Shown here: in pieces, positions 20,834 to 32,354 of the stretch | How the letters are laid out: each line of letters opens with the position of its first letter | Numbering within the stretch: the first letter of the stretch is position 1 | DNA from: Zygnema cylindricum | Taxonomy: Eukaryota > Streptophyta > Zygnematophyceae > Zygnematales > Zygnemataceae | NCBI GenBank assembly: GCA_037447655.1 | Contig: JBBHKE010002445.1 | Location: 520,969-584,968, forward strand | Reading direction: 5' to 3' | Length of the DNA: 64,000 bases | Position numbers and translations under genes: made by a program | The notes under the pieces: model-generated | Database searches by the model: none | Seen by the model: the letters and a program-made list of their open reading frames with translations, nothing else | What the model was told of the DNA's origin: nothing

Positions 20834-21303
20834 TTTTGATATCTATTTTGAAGTGAATATTTTGTCCTCGCTAAAAGAGTGAACCATTATAATGCGAGTA
20901 ACAGTATAACTACGCGCCATTAGCGTGAAAGATTTATCATTGTTAGAACGATATTGGAATGTGTACTATCTATTTAGTGCAAGGAGACGCGGTTGATTGT
21001 GGTCCACGTCTTTAAATAGCGTTGTAAACACTATTATATGATTTTAGGCAAAAAAAGAGTGCACGAATTATTGTTATTAACTCTAAAAACAATGGGTTGT
21101 GAAGCTTCTTGGTTCAAAGTCAACTGAACTACTTGGGGTTCCGAATGATCATTTATGGTTATTCATACAGTTTCACTTTAGTATAGGAACTGACCGGTGG
21201 GCGCTATTGAACGATTTTGAAGTATTCTTTCTCTATTTGGTATTATGTATACACAATTCTCGGGTGCTTTTGCGCTAATAAAATCTTCATGGGTGACGTC
21301 TAA
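20834..21303. other. Unassigned AT-rich DNA
   Basis: No coding or repeat signal that I can support. Confidence 0.4.
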
Positions 21304-21342
21304 GGGTATGTCCCATGTGCCAAAGTAAGGGTTTTTCTCGAG

Positions 21343-21806
21343 CTTGTTACTACATAAATGTCATCAGCATAGTAGATATTTTGTGGTGAGATGGGCTCAA
21401 GATTTTTGAATAGCACCTTGTCGTCGCACATGTGAGCTGATGCTCTCGTGTCCATAATCTAGATGGTCTCCTTTGGTCCGAAACTTGCACTTTTCATTGC
21501 AAACATTTCCTTTCCTGTCACAACTGGAAAACTGTTGGCAATTGATATGTTTGTCAATTTTGTCTCCTTCTTCCTTTAGGGAATTCTCTTTTTTTGCAAA
21601 AATAGTAGATGCCTTTTCTGGTTGCTTATAATGTTGTCTTTTGTTTGAAGAGTGCCGGTTGTTGTTCCATCCCTCTCGATTGTCCTTTTTCAGAACTAGA
21701 CATTCTCATACCAAATGAGGCTTGTTGAAACAGTAAAAACATGCCCATGGGTTGTTAGTTGATCGACCTGCCTGATACTGATTTCTATTTCTGTATTTCC
21801 TCATAT
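21343..21806 (-). pseudogene. Copia gag-protease fragment captured in E1
   Basis: On the minus strand a zinc-knuckle-like CFYCFNKPHLV segment (near 21740), a basic linker and then protease appear: a TAG where Trp is expected, followed by IMDTRASAHMCDDKVLFKNLEPIS (about 21465-21390) and YYADD. It resembles neither copia-A nor copia-B closely. An 18-bp imperfect direct repeat (CCAAAGTAAGGGTTTTTC-like, 21320-21337 and 21807-21825) flanks it. Confidence 0.75.
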
Positions 21807-22364
21807 GCTAAAGTAAGGGTTTTTTCCTGTCATTTTCTTGTAAAAATTAGCGTTGTACCGTGTACCGTGTAAGTTGCAACTGTACAAAGAAATCGAGAAA
21901 AGTAGAAGTACATTTTGCGTCATCGTCAAACTTAGAATGTACTACATGTTGTCGTCTTGTGTGTTTCGACCCACGGCCACGTGAAGACACGTCATCATCA
22001 AACTTTTGTCTACGCGATTCGTTATGTTTTGTCCGTTTGCGTTTAGTACGACGAAAAAAAGTACATGATTTGTTTTTTTTTGTCCGTTTCGGTCTGGTAC
22101 AGATTTTTTTTGCGGGGATCTCAAGATTCCGATGCCATTTCATGACGGCCGGACAGGAGACGCAAAGGCAAATCGCATCTTCTTCAACCATCAAACGGCA
22201 CAGGCTTGAAGGTGGTACGTCTACAATGTCACAGTTAGACATGCGATGTCACAAGTAATTACAAAAAGTAACCTGAGTCATCACGAATTGTATACACTAA
22301 CAACCGTCACGAGCATTGTCGACGTATACAATCGTCACACCTTTAAGTAATAATTTGGGTGTTA

Positions 22365-23738
22365 GGGTACAGCCCAATGCGGGTTTTTTTTTTCGTTTTC
22401 CTTTAAAACTTAGCGCCGTACTGCTAAAGTTGCAACCGTACGAAGAAATCGCAAATTTGTAGAGTACAATTAGCGTTATCCTCAAACTTAGGATGTACGC
22501 AAATTTGACTTCTTGTGTTTTTTTGACCCACTGTCACGTCATCTTCAAACTTATCATAAAACACATCGGCGATGTGTTTTAAATAAAGTAGAACCGTTTT
22601 CATAAATAGGAAAACGTATTATCAAGTGTGAAAAGTTTTCATAATTTTTTGACGACGTAAAAAAATACAGGGTTGTTCGTTTTTGTTCGCATGCACCTTG
22701 TATGGTTTTTTTAAGGGGTCTCGATGGTGCAGTGTCATTTCATGTAAAGGTGTCAAAATCTGCAAAGGCGAAAAATTTGTGAAGTCATGGCGGTCGGACA
22801 AAAGAGGTTTATTCAAAGGCATATTGTCCATCAACGGATGAAAGGCTACGATGTTAGGCACACATGCGAGATGCCAAATCGTTTCAAAAATTACGATGTG
22901 TCTTGCGACGCTTCAAAATATTTCAAAAAATACGATGCGGCAAGACAGATTGTACACGGTGAAGATTGTCATGGGCATTGTCGACGTATACAATCGTCAC
23001 AAAGGTAAGTACAATTTCGAGTAAACACATATGTTGCATTCACACTAGAAATGGATCATGAATGAGATGAGGAAACGAATGTCCTTTTTTTTGTTTGGAC
23101 GTGAATCGCCCTTGACGTCAACTCACGTCAACAAAAACGTCGCGATGATTCATGTTGTTGTAAGATTAAGCGCTGATGACTCAAATCCATCCGTACCAAA
23201 CCATCGTATCTGCAAGAGGTAAGAAGGGGAAGGACATTTCGTCAAAATTAAAAAAAGTTTTAAGTTTACATTTTTTTACGTCATATTTAAGATGATTTTG
23301 ATTGGCTATTTGTTTATGGGTTAGCATTTTAAAAAATTTCGTTACAGTACGAGTCATTCATTTGAGATACAACTTACTGTTTTTTCAAAGTCGGATTTCT
23401 GCATTCCGAAAAGGGTTTCCGAAAAAGAAGATGACTTTTCACAGTTGTCAAGTTTTGACCCATTTGACCGTATGTTTTGTCCGTCACTATGCTCCAAATC
23501 GTATATTTTGTCCGTCACTACGCTCCTAAAAGGTTGACAGCCGAGCAGTTGAACTTTTTGGCGCCTCTGTTTTTTTTTTTGCGGAATGACTAGTACGGGA
23601 TTATTCGTTTCCTCATCCCATTCATCATCCATTTCTAGTGTGAATGCAGCAATAGAGACACCTAAAATCCGGGTCTGCCAGATTCGCGCTAAAAAATAAA
23701 GTAGGTTCGCTATGTTAGAAGTACATGGGGCTGTACCC
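22365..23738. mobile_element. Harbinger-like MITE E2 inserted in E1
   Basis: GGGTACAGCCCAATGC (22365-22380) and GTACATGGGGCTGTACCC (23721-23738) are terminal inverted repeats flanked by TTA (22362-22364 and 23739-23741). Subtracting the inner element E3 leaves 762 bp, close to the 776-778 bp of H1 and H5. Inner sequence matches H5 in reverse orientation. Confidence 0.85.
23036..23647. mobile_element. Inverted-repeat element E3 inserted in E2, 612 bp
   Basis: GCATTCACACTAGAAATGG (from 23036) is mirrored as CCATTTCTAGTGTGAATGC (to 23647), and the arms stay similar for about 50 bp (GATGAGGAAACGAAT). I could not find a clear target duplication. No coding region. Superfamily unknown (hAT-like is one option). 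Confidence 0.75.
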
Positions 23739-23831
23739 TTACATATAAAGACACCTGAATTCCGGGTCCGCCGGATCTGCGCTAAAAAACAAAGTAAGTT
23801 CGATAAGTTTCAAGTACATGGGGATATACCC

Positions 23832-25476
23832 TAGCGTCTATGGGTGAATAGTCAACAGTCGTGAGTGAATTTTAGGGTTTGTTAGGGTTTTTCAAGGTTT
23901 TTAAGATAGCACGTGATTGTTTAGGTTTGTACCTTTCTATTTTGGTCAACGGCTGGCACAAATCCAGCGCTTTCTGTTTGGGTTGAGTTATTGTATGTGC
24001 CCTTATAACCGTTATTTGAAGAAGTACTTGGGATTTTAGGGAAGATTTTCTGTACTACTTTTCATAGGTTCCAATGTGCGAAAATGAAATCGAAACTTTG
24101 AAAAGTGACGGTTGTAGATATGGGTACAATTTGAGACGATTGAAGACAACTACTGACCGTTGGTGACATCTTCATAAGCAGCGACAGTTGTAGATGCTTA
24201 TTTTTTCGTGACATTGTAAATGTCTTGGGATTTGTAGCATTGTGACGTCATGCTAACTTATGACAACGTTGACGTCCCTGATTCAAAAACATTCGGACAT
24301 GGTTTCCGGATTTCGTTATTTCTACTTTTCTCACTTGACTTGCCATCAAAATATGCACAAAGGTAGTCAAAATAATTAAGCTCTTTCAATTCATAACAGT
24401 ATTTTCGTGTTTTATTCCAAAAAGTGTGAGATGAAACGGATAATGCACGAGGGAGAGGGGAGAGGCGACGACGGCGTAAACTTTTGCAAAGGACCCATGA
24501 ATGGAAGTGGAGGACCAAGACCCCTGCAATTTTTTTTCCGTACATGCGAGTGACGGACAGGGAAAAAAAAAGAACTCTCCCTCGTGCTTCAAATTTCCAA
24601 CTCGTGTGTGGAAATTTTTTCATTCATTGTTCGGGTGACACTTTAACTAAGACCACCTCGCGAGGTGGTTTTCGATTAAGTTTTTGGAGAAACTGGAATC
24701 GCATACACGAGAGTCGAAAAAAGGAAAACGCCAAAATGAGTACATAAAACGACAAACATGAAGTACAATCAAAGTATCGAGTTTGACATTTATTCAACTG
24801 TGGTAAATGCAATTTTTTTGTACGGCAAAAGATTTTCTCGCGGAAACTAAATTTTGCAGGATAACGACAAAAAAAACTCGATACTTCAATACATGGGCAC
24901 ACCCCCTTTGTATGAATGGACAAGACGGAATTAAAAAGTAATCAATAAAAAAAACTGACTGATTGATAGATTTTATTTCTTTCTGCAAATAGATTTTACA
25001 TATCGGATCATTCTAACATTGAAGAAATTGACGGTTCAAACACGTAAAGACCACACCAATTTTGACGAATAGCAGTCGATATTTGATCCATATTATTATC
25101 TATATTGTTATCCACCATTTAAAAAAAAAAATAACTTCCCACTTCCAGAATGTTCATTCAGAAAATATTTTCTTTTTAATTAAGGGATTGGAAAAATGAA
25201 GCTATCCGTACTTTCTCAAATAGCTAAAGCTCTCTATCAAAAAAACTGGACTAAAAACCAGAAAGAAGGAACATAAAAAGATAAACAACAAAATATGACT
25301 TCTTTCTAAATATAACTATACTGCCTAAGTCCTAACTTTCCATATTACTATCGTTGTCACCAAATCATCACACGGAATAAAGAAAAACCGATTAAAACGC
25401 AACTGAAAACTAAGGTTTTTTTGGTCCTGTATTACCAATAAAACCAATTAACGGTGAAAATAAAATTAACCCAAAA
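23832..25476. other. AT-rich region downstream of the O-fucosyltransferase-like gene
   Basis: Two telo-box-like TTAGGGTTT words lie at 23872-23892. A perfect 18-bp palindrome ACCACCTCGCGAGGTGGT is at 24652-24669. An inverted repeat AAGTATCGAGTTT / AAACTCGATACTT is near 24771 and 24875. A lone Harbinger-like right end (ACATGGGCACACCCC) is near 24891-24905. No gene is supported. Confidence 0.5.
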
Positions 25477-26987
25477 CTAATTCCCACTCGACGGGGTCTC
25501 GCAAAGGTACGAATCTCGCGGATCGGAAGTACCAAAGCCGTACCGTAACCTTTCTATATCGGCGGTAAATGTAGATCTCCACGAACCTACAAATACAGTA
25601 GATTGCATACCAACAGTCTTTTCTAACTCTATTTCAAAAAGCTCCCTCATGACACGGTTGGGTTGTTTTAAAGGAACCGCCCACTTTTTTTCTTCCCATG
25701 GTTCACTTTTGAGTCGAACCAATCGAACTTCTCGAAATCCCTCGGGAGTCAGATGTCTTGAGATATAAGCCAACTGGGATGAAAAAAAGAGAGTGAAAAA
25801 GTTGATACAGATATTGGTATGAGTATATGTTCTAAACCGATATTGATGGAGATAGGAAAAAAAACGCATATGTACAGCTTTTTAGGTGTGAAAATAGCCC
25901 AGAAAACCCCAAAAACTCTAAAAAACCTAGTACAAAGATTTACCATAAGAAAGATGAGCACAGATCTTCAACTTATTATATGAAGTCTTATATATATTAA
26001 ATACACTCGTTTTGTGATTTCTTATTCTCTTGTATCGAGTTTCTTTATGACAAGAAAAAAAAGCAATATTCCCACAGGTAGTAAGAATCCTTTCAAAACC
26101 CCCATTCAATTAACGGCCATTTAATTAACCACCATTTAATTACTTCCTTTGACAATCTTGACTGTTCATTGGAATTTAAAAAAATCCTCCACCAACCCAC
26201 CAACATCCCTTGTAATGAAAATAAATTGGGTGAACTTCCACAATACCTCTTCAGCATTCGTATTTGTCGCGAGGAAAACGTCACTTATATTGAAAGCAAC
26301 AAGTTTCGATTTTATACAATCGACCGATTCTTCAATCGATAAATAACACTTTTTGTCTCCATATTGAGCACAAGCTTCTTTGAAGTCGCCTCGACGAAGA
26401 TGTACCGCCATATACTTTCTTCTTCCAAAAAATTCCTCTTCAAATCCTTTTCCCGATTTGAGAACAGAAGAGCCCGGCTTAACTCCAACATTCGAAAAGC
26501 ATTCATTGGACCGTAAAATCGGGACATCAAACATGTTTTCCGATTTCAGTTGGTTGTAAAAAAACCGGCCCATATACAAAACGTCTCCTGGAGCATTTCC
26601 GTACAACTCCTTAAGCTCTTCAATAGTGAGTTCACAAGCTGGTTTTTCCAACATTCGAGGCTCTGAAACCAATTCTGAAAAGGTTACATTCTTCCAAAGT
26701 TTAAAATATTGTTCCAAAGGTGCTGAAAAATCTTTGATCGGACATCCCAATTCGTTCATACATAAAACTTGATCGATAGTTACATTTCGACCGTACGTTT
26801 CCTTATATTCTTGAAAGGTCATTATTGAGTTTTTTCCGTAACATCTTCGAACGTGGTAAATATCGAAAAGGTATTCTCGATGATAAGCGTGTTTTATTTC
26901 ACTCCGGTGAAAATTGACAAGTAAAGTACGATTAAGGACACTTGCATATTTCAAAGCGTTCAAAAGACAAAAAATGCGATTGCTCAC
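25477..26987 (-). CDS. O-fucosyltransferase-like protein, catalytic exons (join 26987-26247, 25773-25477)
   Basis: Two exons join in phase 0 across a canonical GT-AG intron (25774-26246, 473 bp; donor GAG|GTATTG, acceptor with a long pyrimidine tract ...CATCCCAG|TTG). The upstream exon (247 codons) opens at an acceptor ...TTCCAG|GTG. Its V-S-N-R-I-F-C-L-L-N-A-L-K-Y-A..L-N-R-T-L block is the start of the GT-B-type O-FucT domain. H-L-R-R-G-D (residues 196-201 of that exon) is the GDP-fucose/catalytic Arg motif. The junction reads DVFLATNTNAEE|LAYISRHL. The last exon (98 codons, TGA/TAA-type end at 25477) carries VFVGSWRSTFTADIERLR, the C-terminal signature. Four N-X-S/T sites fit a Golgi/ER lumenal enzyme transferring fucose from GDP-fucose. 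No stops or frameshifts. The exact acceptor substrate is unknown. The N-terminus is treated separately (36489-36770). Confidence 0.85.
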
Positions 26988-27249
26988 CTGGAATTCGAAA
27001 AAACAATGAAAAACAAGGAATAGTGGCCTTACTTAAAGTGACATAACAAGGCATTTTTCAAAGTTCTCGTCAATTATTTCGTTCCAACAGAAGGCTGAAA
27101 AGGACAAACATTCAGAAATTCAGCTGATTTAAACAATACATACAAAAAAAACACTAAATTTAACAATCTAGGCATATTAAAAGAAAATCATTACTGAAAG
27201 CAAACCATTCTCTACCTAACAGGTGAAATAGGAATCCAAAAAAACTCAT

Positions 27250-27640
27250 TCGACACGAAGGAAAGAAGGCGAGAGAGAGAGTGAAAGAGAGAGAAAAGCA
27301 TTGCGAAAGTTGACGAGAGTTCGAAATTCAAAATAGTTGTCGGGGGAAACAAGAATGAGGAGAAAAAGATGGGCGAGAAGGAAAGAGGGAAAGTGAGAGG
27401 GAGAGAAGAAGGAGAAGAAGAGAGACTATCTCACCCTTCCGGTTTCGCAATGAAGTACAAGAAAACGGTTCGGTTGAGGAATCCATTTGTAAGGCCAAAT
27501 TTTCATGGCAGAAGAAGCTGCTTCCTTGTCATAGAGATTGGGCCTATAAAATTTGGTTCGAGGTTTAGAGGGAGAGGGAGAGGGAGGAGGAGAGGGAGAG
27601 GGAGGAGGAGAGGGAGAGGGAGAGGGAGAGGGTGAGGGCG
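27250..27640. repeat. GA-rich microsatellite blocks
   Basis: GAGAGAGAGTGAAAGAGAG (27271-27296), GAGGGAGAGAAGGAG (27397-27420) and (GGAGAGGGA)n at 27568-27632. Reading frames through it are Arg/Gly-rich or Pro/Ser-rich artefacts. Confidence 0.75.
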
Positions 27641-29403
27641 GAAATTGGAATTGGACTCTCTCAAATGAATGAGTAGGAATAGAGTTCATTATAAAACCTA
27701 GCATTGTCTTATTAACATGTCCATGAAACCAGTCTAGGATAACTTTAACTTAGAGAATAAAATTTGACCGACTAAAAAATGGTCCATATCGGACACACCA
27801 TTAAATATTCCTATTATTGTTCCTGGCAAACATTTTCACTGTTTAAACGTTTAAAGTCAAAGCCCAGGTTTTGTTCCAGTTAAAACGTTGACTCAATTTT
27901 TGGAGTTTAAACTCCGAAACAAAATTAAATCTGTCCGTATGTCTCTATACGGATGTATTGTGCGTGAGAGTACCAAAGTACATGTACCTTAATGTACATG
28001 AAAATGTAGTACATGTACTAATGTACGAGATACCTAAAGGTGTGTACTTTTTAAAAAACTCGAATTCAAAGTTGGGCCGAACACGTCAAAGATTAGATAT
28101 TAAGATATTAAAAAAAAACTCCCATGCAACTTTGAACCGGCGGTATACCTCCAAAGAATGTATGTTACGATTCAATGTGGAGAATCGAACTCGCGCGATA
28201 TTTTGGTTCGCGTGGCACGATTCGCTCTCAAGTATAATTTCACGATTTGTGTTGACTCCTCGCCAGAGGTCGCAAACGGTCAACCAAAACCGTGACCGAC
28301 CGTTAACCGACCGCTCGCGCCAGATCCAGAACGAATTCGGTTGCCAATTTTTGGGGCCGGGCGGTCGCGGTCGGTTGATTCACCAAAAAAAAAAAAAAGT
28401 CGGTTGCGGTCGGTCAACCAAAAATCGAAAAAAAATGAAAACTTTGTACTGTCCATACAATCCAACATTATTGTACTTTGTAGTGAATCATGATTACCGT
28501 CGCAAATCTGACATGTTGATAACACTATTCATTTCCAAAATCTTATGGAAGGCGACAAAGCGTCGCAAATCTGACAAGGTAGTAACACTATTCATTTCGC
28601 AAATCTTATAGAATGCGACACATTGTAATTATTGGCTTATTCATATGTCGTACATTAAGTAATTTTGTACTTTTTCGGTAATAGGCGGGCACTGTTAGTC
28701 GCGAGAAATCGAATTTCGGTTAAATTTTATTTTCGTAAACGCCGGTCGGTTAACGGCTAACAATTTTGGAGCGTGACATAACTCGGTCGGACGTCGGTTA
28801 CTCAGATTTTGAAAAAAAAAAACGGTCGGTTTCGGTTATGTAAAATTTTGACTTTTGCGACCTTGCTCCTCGGTACCTTGCGGTACTTTGGTACAGACGT
28901 CAACGGTATAGTACTGTACCATACGATTGGAGTGTGTACGTTTGGCGTTTCATGCGCGCACGGCGCACGAAAGTAATTGTTTGAAGTTTCGTGGCGTACG
29001 GGGCACGAAACACATTTTTTTTTTATTCTCTCAAAGTGGAGAGCGCATCTGTCACCTTTTCCGCGCGCCTTAGTTTTCCTGCGTGCCTTGTTCTGAAAGG
29101 CGCCGCCTATGTTCTTGCTCATCGTGAAGCTACTTAAGTGTAGTAATCTAGCTGCAGAGTTTATCCTGGATTCATATTTGAATCAGATGCTTGCAGAATT
29201 ATAGTTTGGATCATTAGAGTGAAAAGGAGGGAAGAGTGAGAGGTGAGAAAGCCTTAGTGAGAGGTATAAAAAGGCTTTGACCATTTTTTTTTATAAAGTT
29301 TCTTTTTGGCCGACCGTTCAATTTTATTGTGTGCTTCGGCTGTGCTTTTTGTTTTCTGTGTTTCTTTCAATGTATCGGTGGTAAGCAGAAATATACAATT
29401 AGT
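27641..29403. other. AT-rich region with dispersed GTAC- and CGGTCGGT-rich repeats
   Basis: GTAC occurs six or more times within 27970-28030. The block 28270-28450 (GACCGACCGTTAACCGACCG, GGGCCGGGCGG, GGTCGGTCAACC) is related to 37090-37260 and to 28690-28870. Near 29263 a TATAAAAAGG precedes T-rich sequence and may be an LTR promoter remnant. No gene is supported. Confidence 0.45.
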
Positions 29404-29830
29404 ATTAAAGGACATTTAGCGTTGGTTCAGTCCGTACCCGTCATTCCATACGACGGTCCGGTCTAGGTCTTGTCCGTACCTTGGTCTTGTTAAAGGTCAT
29501 TTAGCATCGGTTGACTTAATGTCACTTTTTGTATTCTTCGTACTTTTCAGTTCATGTGACGGTCCACTTTTTGCCGCCCTACGTCTAAGTCTTTTGGACG
29601 ACTCTTTTTGGTCTTGTCCGTACTTATCATCACATACGTCGATCCAGTCTTGTCCTTACGTACAAGTCCTTTGAGCGTTGGTCCGGTCTTCTCTCATGAC
29701 TTTACGTTGTTACTTCAGTTCTTCATTATTTCTGTCCATTGCAGCCTTAAAGTCAAAACTTTAGATTTTAGACCACATACAGTAGAATCTAGTGGTAACG
29801 TCAATTAGGTGAAGTCACGAACACATTAAT
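29404..29830 (+). mobile_element. Copia-C LTR (probable), possibly with leader
   Basis: TATTAAAGGACATTTAGCG onwards matches the copia-C LTR start at 17339 for about 125 bp, including TTAAAGGTCATTTAGC. The 3' limit is uncertain. Downstream at 29999 an ATG opens MAFANPPPIGYE, which could be the start of a Gag but stops after 13 codons. Confidence 0.55.
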
Positions 29831-29918
29831 TATAATCTAGACTATGATTCTTTTTGTTACAGCGCACCATAGAGTGCTTAGACTCCACAGTAATTAGCAC
29901 TGTGTATTTTTAGGGTTT

Positions 29919-29938
29919 TAAGTGAGTCTTCTCACTTA
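29919..29938. other. 8-bp hairpin TAAGTGAG-TCTT-CTCACTTA
   Basis: Perfect 8-bp stem with a TCTT loop, about 90 nt after the estimated copia-C LTR end. It could be a leader RNA structure. Role unknown. Confidence 0.6.
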
Positions 29939-30413
29939 ATGAAATCATCCCAATTTCTCTCTCCAATGCATTGATTTTTCTCTTGTGTACAATTTCATGG
30001 CTTTCGCCAATCCACCTCCAATAGGTTATGAGAGTTAACAACACTTACTCGGTTGCAGCGTTTTTTTTGCCATAAATCACAAAATAGTGTTAGCAACACT
30101 ATATAATAACTATTTTTGAATTCGCATTAACATTACTAATAAACCTTTTCTCTAATAAGTAATAACGATGGACGGTGTACCGCATGGGTTTCGAAGAAGC
30201 CCCCATACAAGTGTGGGACCTTCCGCACCTCGACCTTCGACACCTCTTGGGATCGGGTATGTGAAATATGGTTTTGTGTTAGGGTTGTTTTTTAAATAAA
30301 AAAAAAGTAAAAAGAGATAAAATAAACCCTTAACATACGTTCGCGCGGAGAATACGGGCGACGTAGACGCCTTCGGCACCCCTGCGAGGCGAAAAAGTTG
30401 CAAGATTCAGTCT

Positions 30414-30997
30414 AGTACACCACCAATCGCTATTGGCGTACAGGTTTCTTTAGCGCATAGGAGTAATTACAGTGATTTATGTTAATTAAGAATTTGAAAA
30501 TTAAAAAAAATCCATACTTTCTAATTGTTTAGTAGTTTACTAATGCTAAATTGGGTCTTTGAAAAAAAAAATGTCGGTCGCAAACATGCTTACACTAGTA
30601 TAGGTACTTGTACAAAATCTGACAAATCGTACACAAATCGTACGTTCACACAGTCGAAACGTCGTTGTTGGACGAATATGTGCGAACGTGATATTTGACA
30701 ACCCGATTTCACCCCATTTTTAGAGCGCATATTCTATGCGTCCGCGGTTACTAAAACTCATTAATTATAATTTTTCACTTAAAAGGTACAATTTTGTACT
30801 GTATGACACTTACCGTACACCACACAATTTAAACGACACACAATTTAAAACTTCATGTTTTTACGCTAATTGGACAAAAAACCCTAAATGGCGTAAAGAA
30901 AAAAATAGAGTAAGCTACTCTATTTGAGAATAAACAAAAATAAATCGGGACGGAATTAGCGTACACTACACTAATAGCGATTGGCGGTGTACTGTAC
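30414..30997. mobile_element. MITE with GTACACC(A/G)CCAATCGCTATT ends
   Basis: The left end GTACACCACCAATCGCTATTGGCGTA is mirrored at the right as ...TACACTAATAGCGATTGGCGGTGTAC. No transposase frame. The middle (GTACAAAATCTGACAAATCGTAC, GAACGTGAT) matches the inside of the foldback at 38668-39577, so they are one family. Flanking TA may be the target duplication. Confidence 0.75.
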
Positions 30998-31000
30998 ACT

Positions 31001-31230
31001 GTCAATCACTAATAGAGTATATAACGCCAGTTCGGTGCCCTTTTAAAAAAAAAAAATCCGAAATACAATCCATAATTCTATTTTTTCCATTGTTCTGATT
31101 AGGTTTTTTTTTTCAATTAGCGTTATTAATGGAAGTACATTGCGATGGAAATAGTGTGGCGTACGGACATGATATTTCCGTACAAAATGGTACTTTTTGA
31201 ATTACAAAGGCTCAACTTTGTGAGATGAAT
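31001..31230. repeat. Second copy of the same MITE family, partial
   Basis: GTACACTGTCAATCACTAATAGAGTATATAACGCCAGTTCGGTGCCC followed by ACAATCCATAATTCTATTTTTTCC and GAAATAGTGTGGCGTACGGACAT. Collinear with 37266-37500 and with both arms of 38668-39577. It abuts the preceding MITE. Confidence 0.7.
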
Positions 31231-31624
31231 AATAATAAAAAAACAGCTTTTCCAAATAGGTAGAAACACTGATAAGTACCTATTCTACAACTTGAAAAAA
31301 CAAAAAAACTGAGTTTAATATTCGTAAAAGGTTTAAACTAGTTTCGGGTTATCAGTTTAAATCCATCACTGTTCCGATAGTATTCGGCCATTCAACATGA
31401 TTATTCCAATAATATTTGAATATCTAAAACTTTCCTCAAAATCGATAACTATGGTTTAATGGGACAGGACAATGCAATAACTATGGTATTAGGGTATTAT
31501 GGGTATAAATTGACACTTGAACATTGTGATTTGTGTATCAATGAGAAAAATTGTGTGGGATTCTATTGGACCACAGGTAGTTCCAAGCCGTTGGACGGTT
31601 TTTTGATAAATTATTATTCACAAA

Positions 31625-31935
31625 AAAACCCATGACAAAGAAACCCATTGCCAAAATACCCATGACCAAAATACCCATGACCAAAATACCCATGACCAAA
31701 ATACCCATGACCAAAAAACCCATAACTAAAATACCCATTACCAAAATAACCAACACCAATATACCCATTGCCAAAATACCCATGACCAAAATACTCATGA
31801 CCAAAATACCCATTACCAAAATACCCATGACCAAAATACCCATGACCAAAATACCCATGACCAAAAAACCCATGACCAAAAAACCCATGACTAAAATACC
31901 CATGACCAGAAAACCCATGACCAAATTAGCATTAC
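31625..31935. repeat. 15-bp minisatellite CCCATGACCAAAATA
   Basis: About 20 head-to-tail units, with ATG/ATT and AAATA/AAAAA variants. Because 15 is a multiple of three it keeps frames open on both strands (T-K-I-P-M on plus, I-L-V-M-G on minus). I regard these as by-products, not proteins. Confidence 0.9.
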
Positions 31936-32109
31936 TTAACACCAATAGCGATGTATCGACATACGTTTTCAGCAAAAAAAAGTCCACTCTGTTACGATTC
32001 ATTGAAAAAATCGTAGGCACGCGGAATCAGTTTGATTTCGCGAAAGAAAAACTGTACTTTCTAGAATCTACCGAAGAATCTACCGAATGTACAGTTACGT
32101 GTATTTAGA

Positions 32110-32352
32110 TAAAGTTCTAGTTATTTCGCGAAATATATTTGTTGTTTTGTTTCATGTCTAGATTTTCGTACGTCTAATTTAGTACGATAGTACTTCTAGT
32201 TTTGTCTAGTACTTTCGTCTTAGCTTGTCGTTTTGCAATGTTTCAGTCCTTAGTGAGAATTAGAGTGTTCTAGTCTAATCTGCGGACATGTGACAGATTT
32301 CTAGAGGCTTCTTGGCGGCGCACGCTCACACGTGTCACGCCCGATCATTTCA
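32110..32352 (+). mobile_element. Copia-B 5' LTR, 3' part
   Basis: This T-rich stretch ends ...GATCATTTCA two bases before a primer-binding site. It includes TCTAGAGGCTTCTTGG (32299-32314), a word also present near the 3' end of copia-A LTRs. The left boundary could not be set. Confidence 0.55.
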
Positions 32353-32354
32353 TT

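Larger units (their letters stand above)
21304..23831. mobile_element. Harbinger-like MITE E1, split by insertions
   Basis: Left end GGGTATGTCCCATGTGCC (after TAA 21301-21303) and right end ...TACATGGGGATATACCC (before TAG 23832-23834). The body is 21304-22364 plus 23742-23831. The join reads continuously against H5: CAATCGTCAC...TTA, then CATATAAAGACACCTGAATTCCGG. It carries a copia fragment (about 21343-21806) and the complete element E2. Confidence 0.75.

Noticed and set aside
22787-23008. Transposase remnant inside E2
   Set aside because: The 73-codon frame has no DDE or DNA-binding motif. E2 minus E3 equals the length of the other non-autonomous copies.
23872-23892. Interstitial telomere array
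   Set aside because: Only two TTAGGGTTT words. This fits telo-box promoter motifs or chance in AT-rich DNA rather than telomeric repeats.
27048-27249. Alternative first exons of the O-fucosyltransferase-like gene (27249-27216 and 27094-27048)
   Set aside because: Frames and splice signals can be made to fit, but the last intron would be only 60 bp and the encoded peptide is less like a signal-anchor plus stem than the 36489-36770 exon. Kept only as the competing model.
31538-32108. 160-residue I-L-V-M-G repeat protein (minus) and 158-residue T-K-I-P-M repeat protein (plus)
   Set aside because: Both are translations of the same 15-bp minisatellite. Being open on both strands is expected for a unit length divisible by three.
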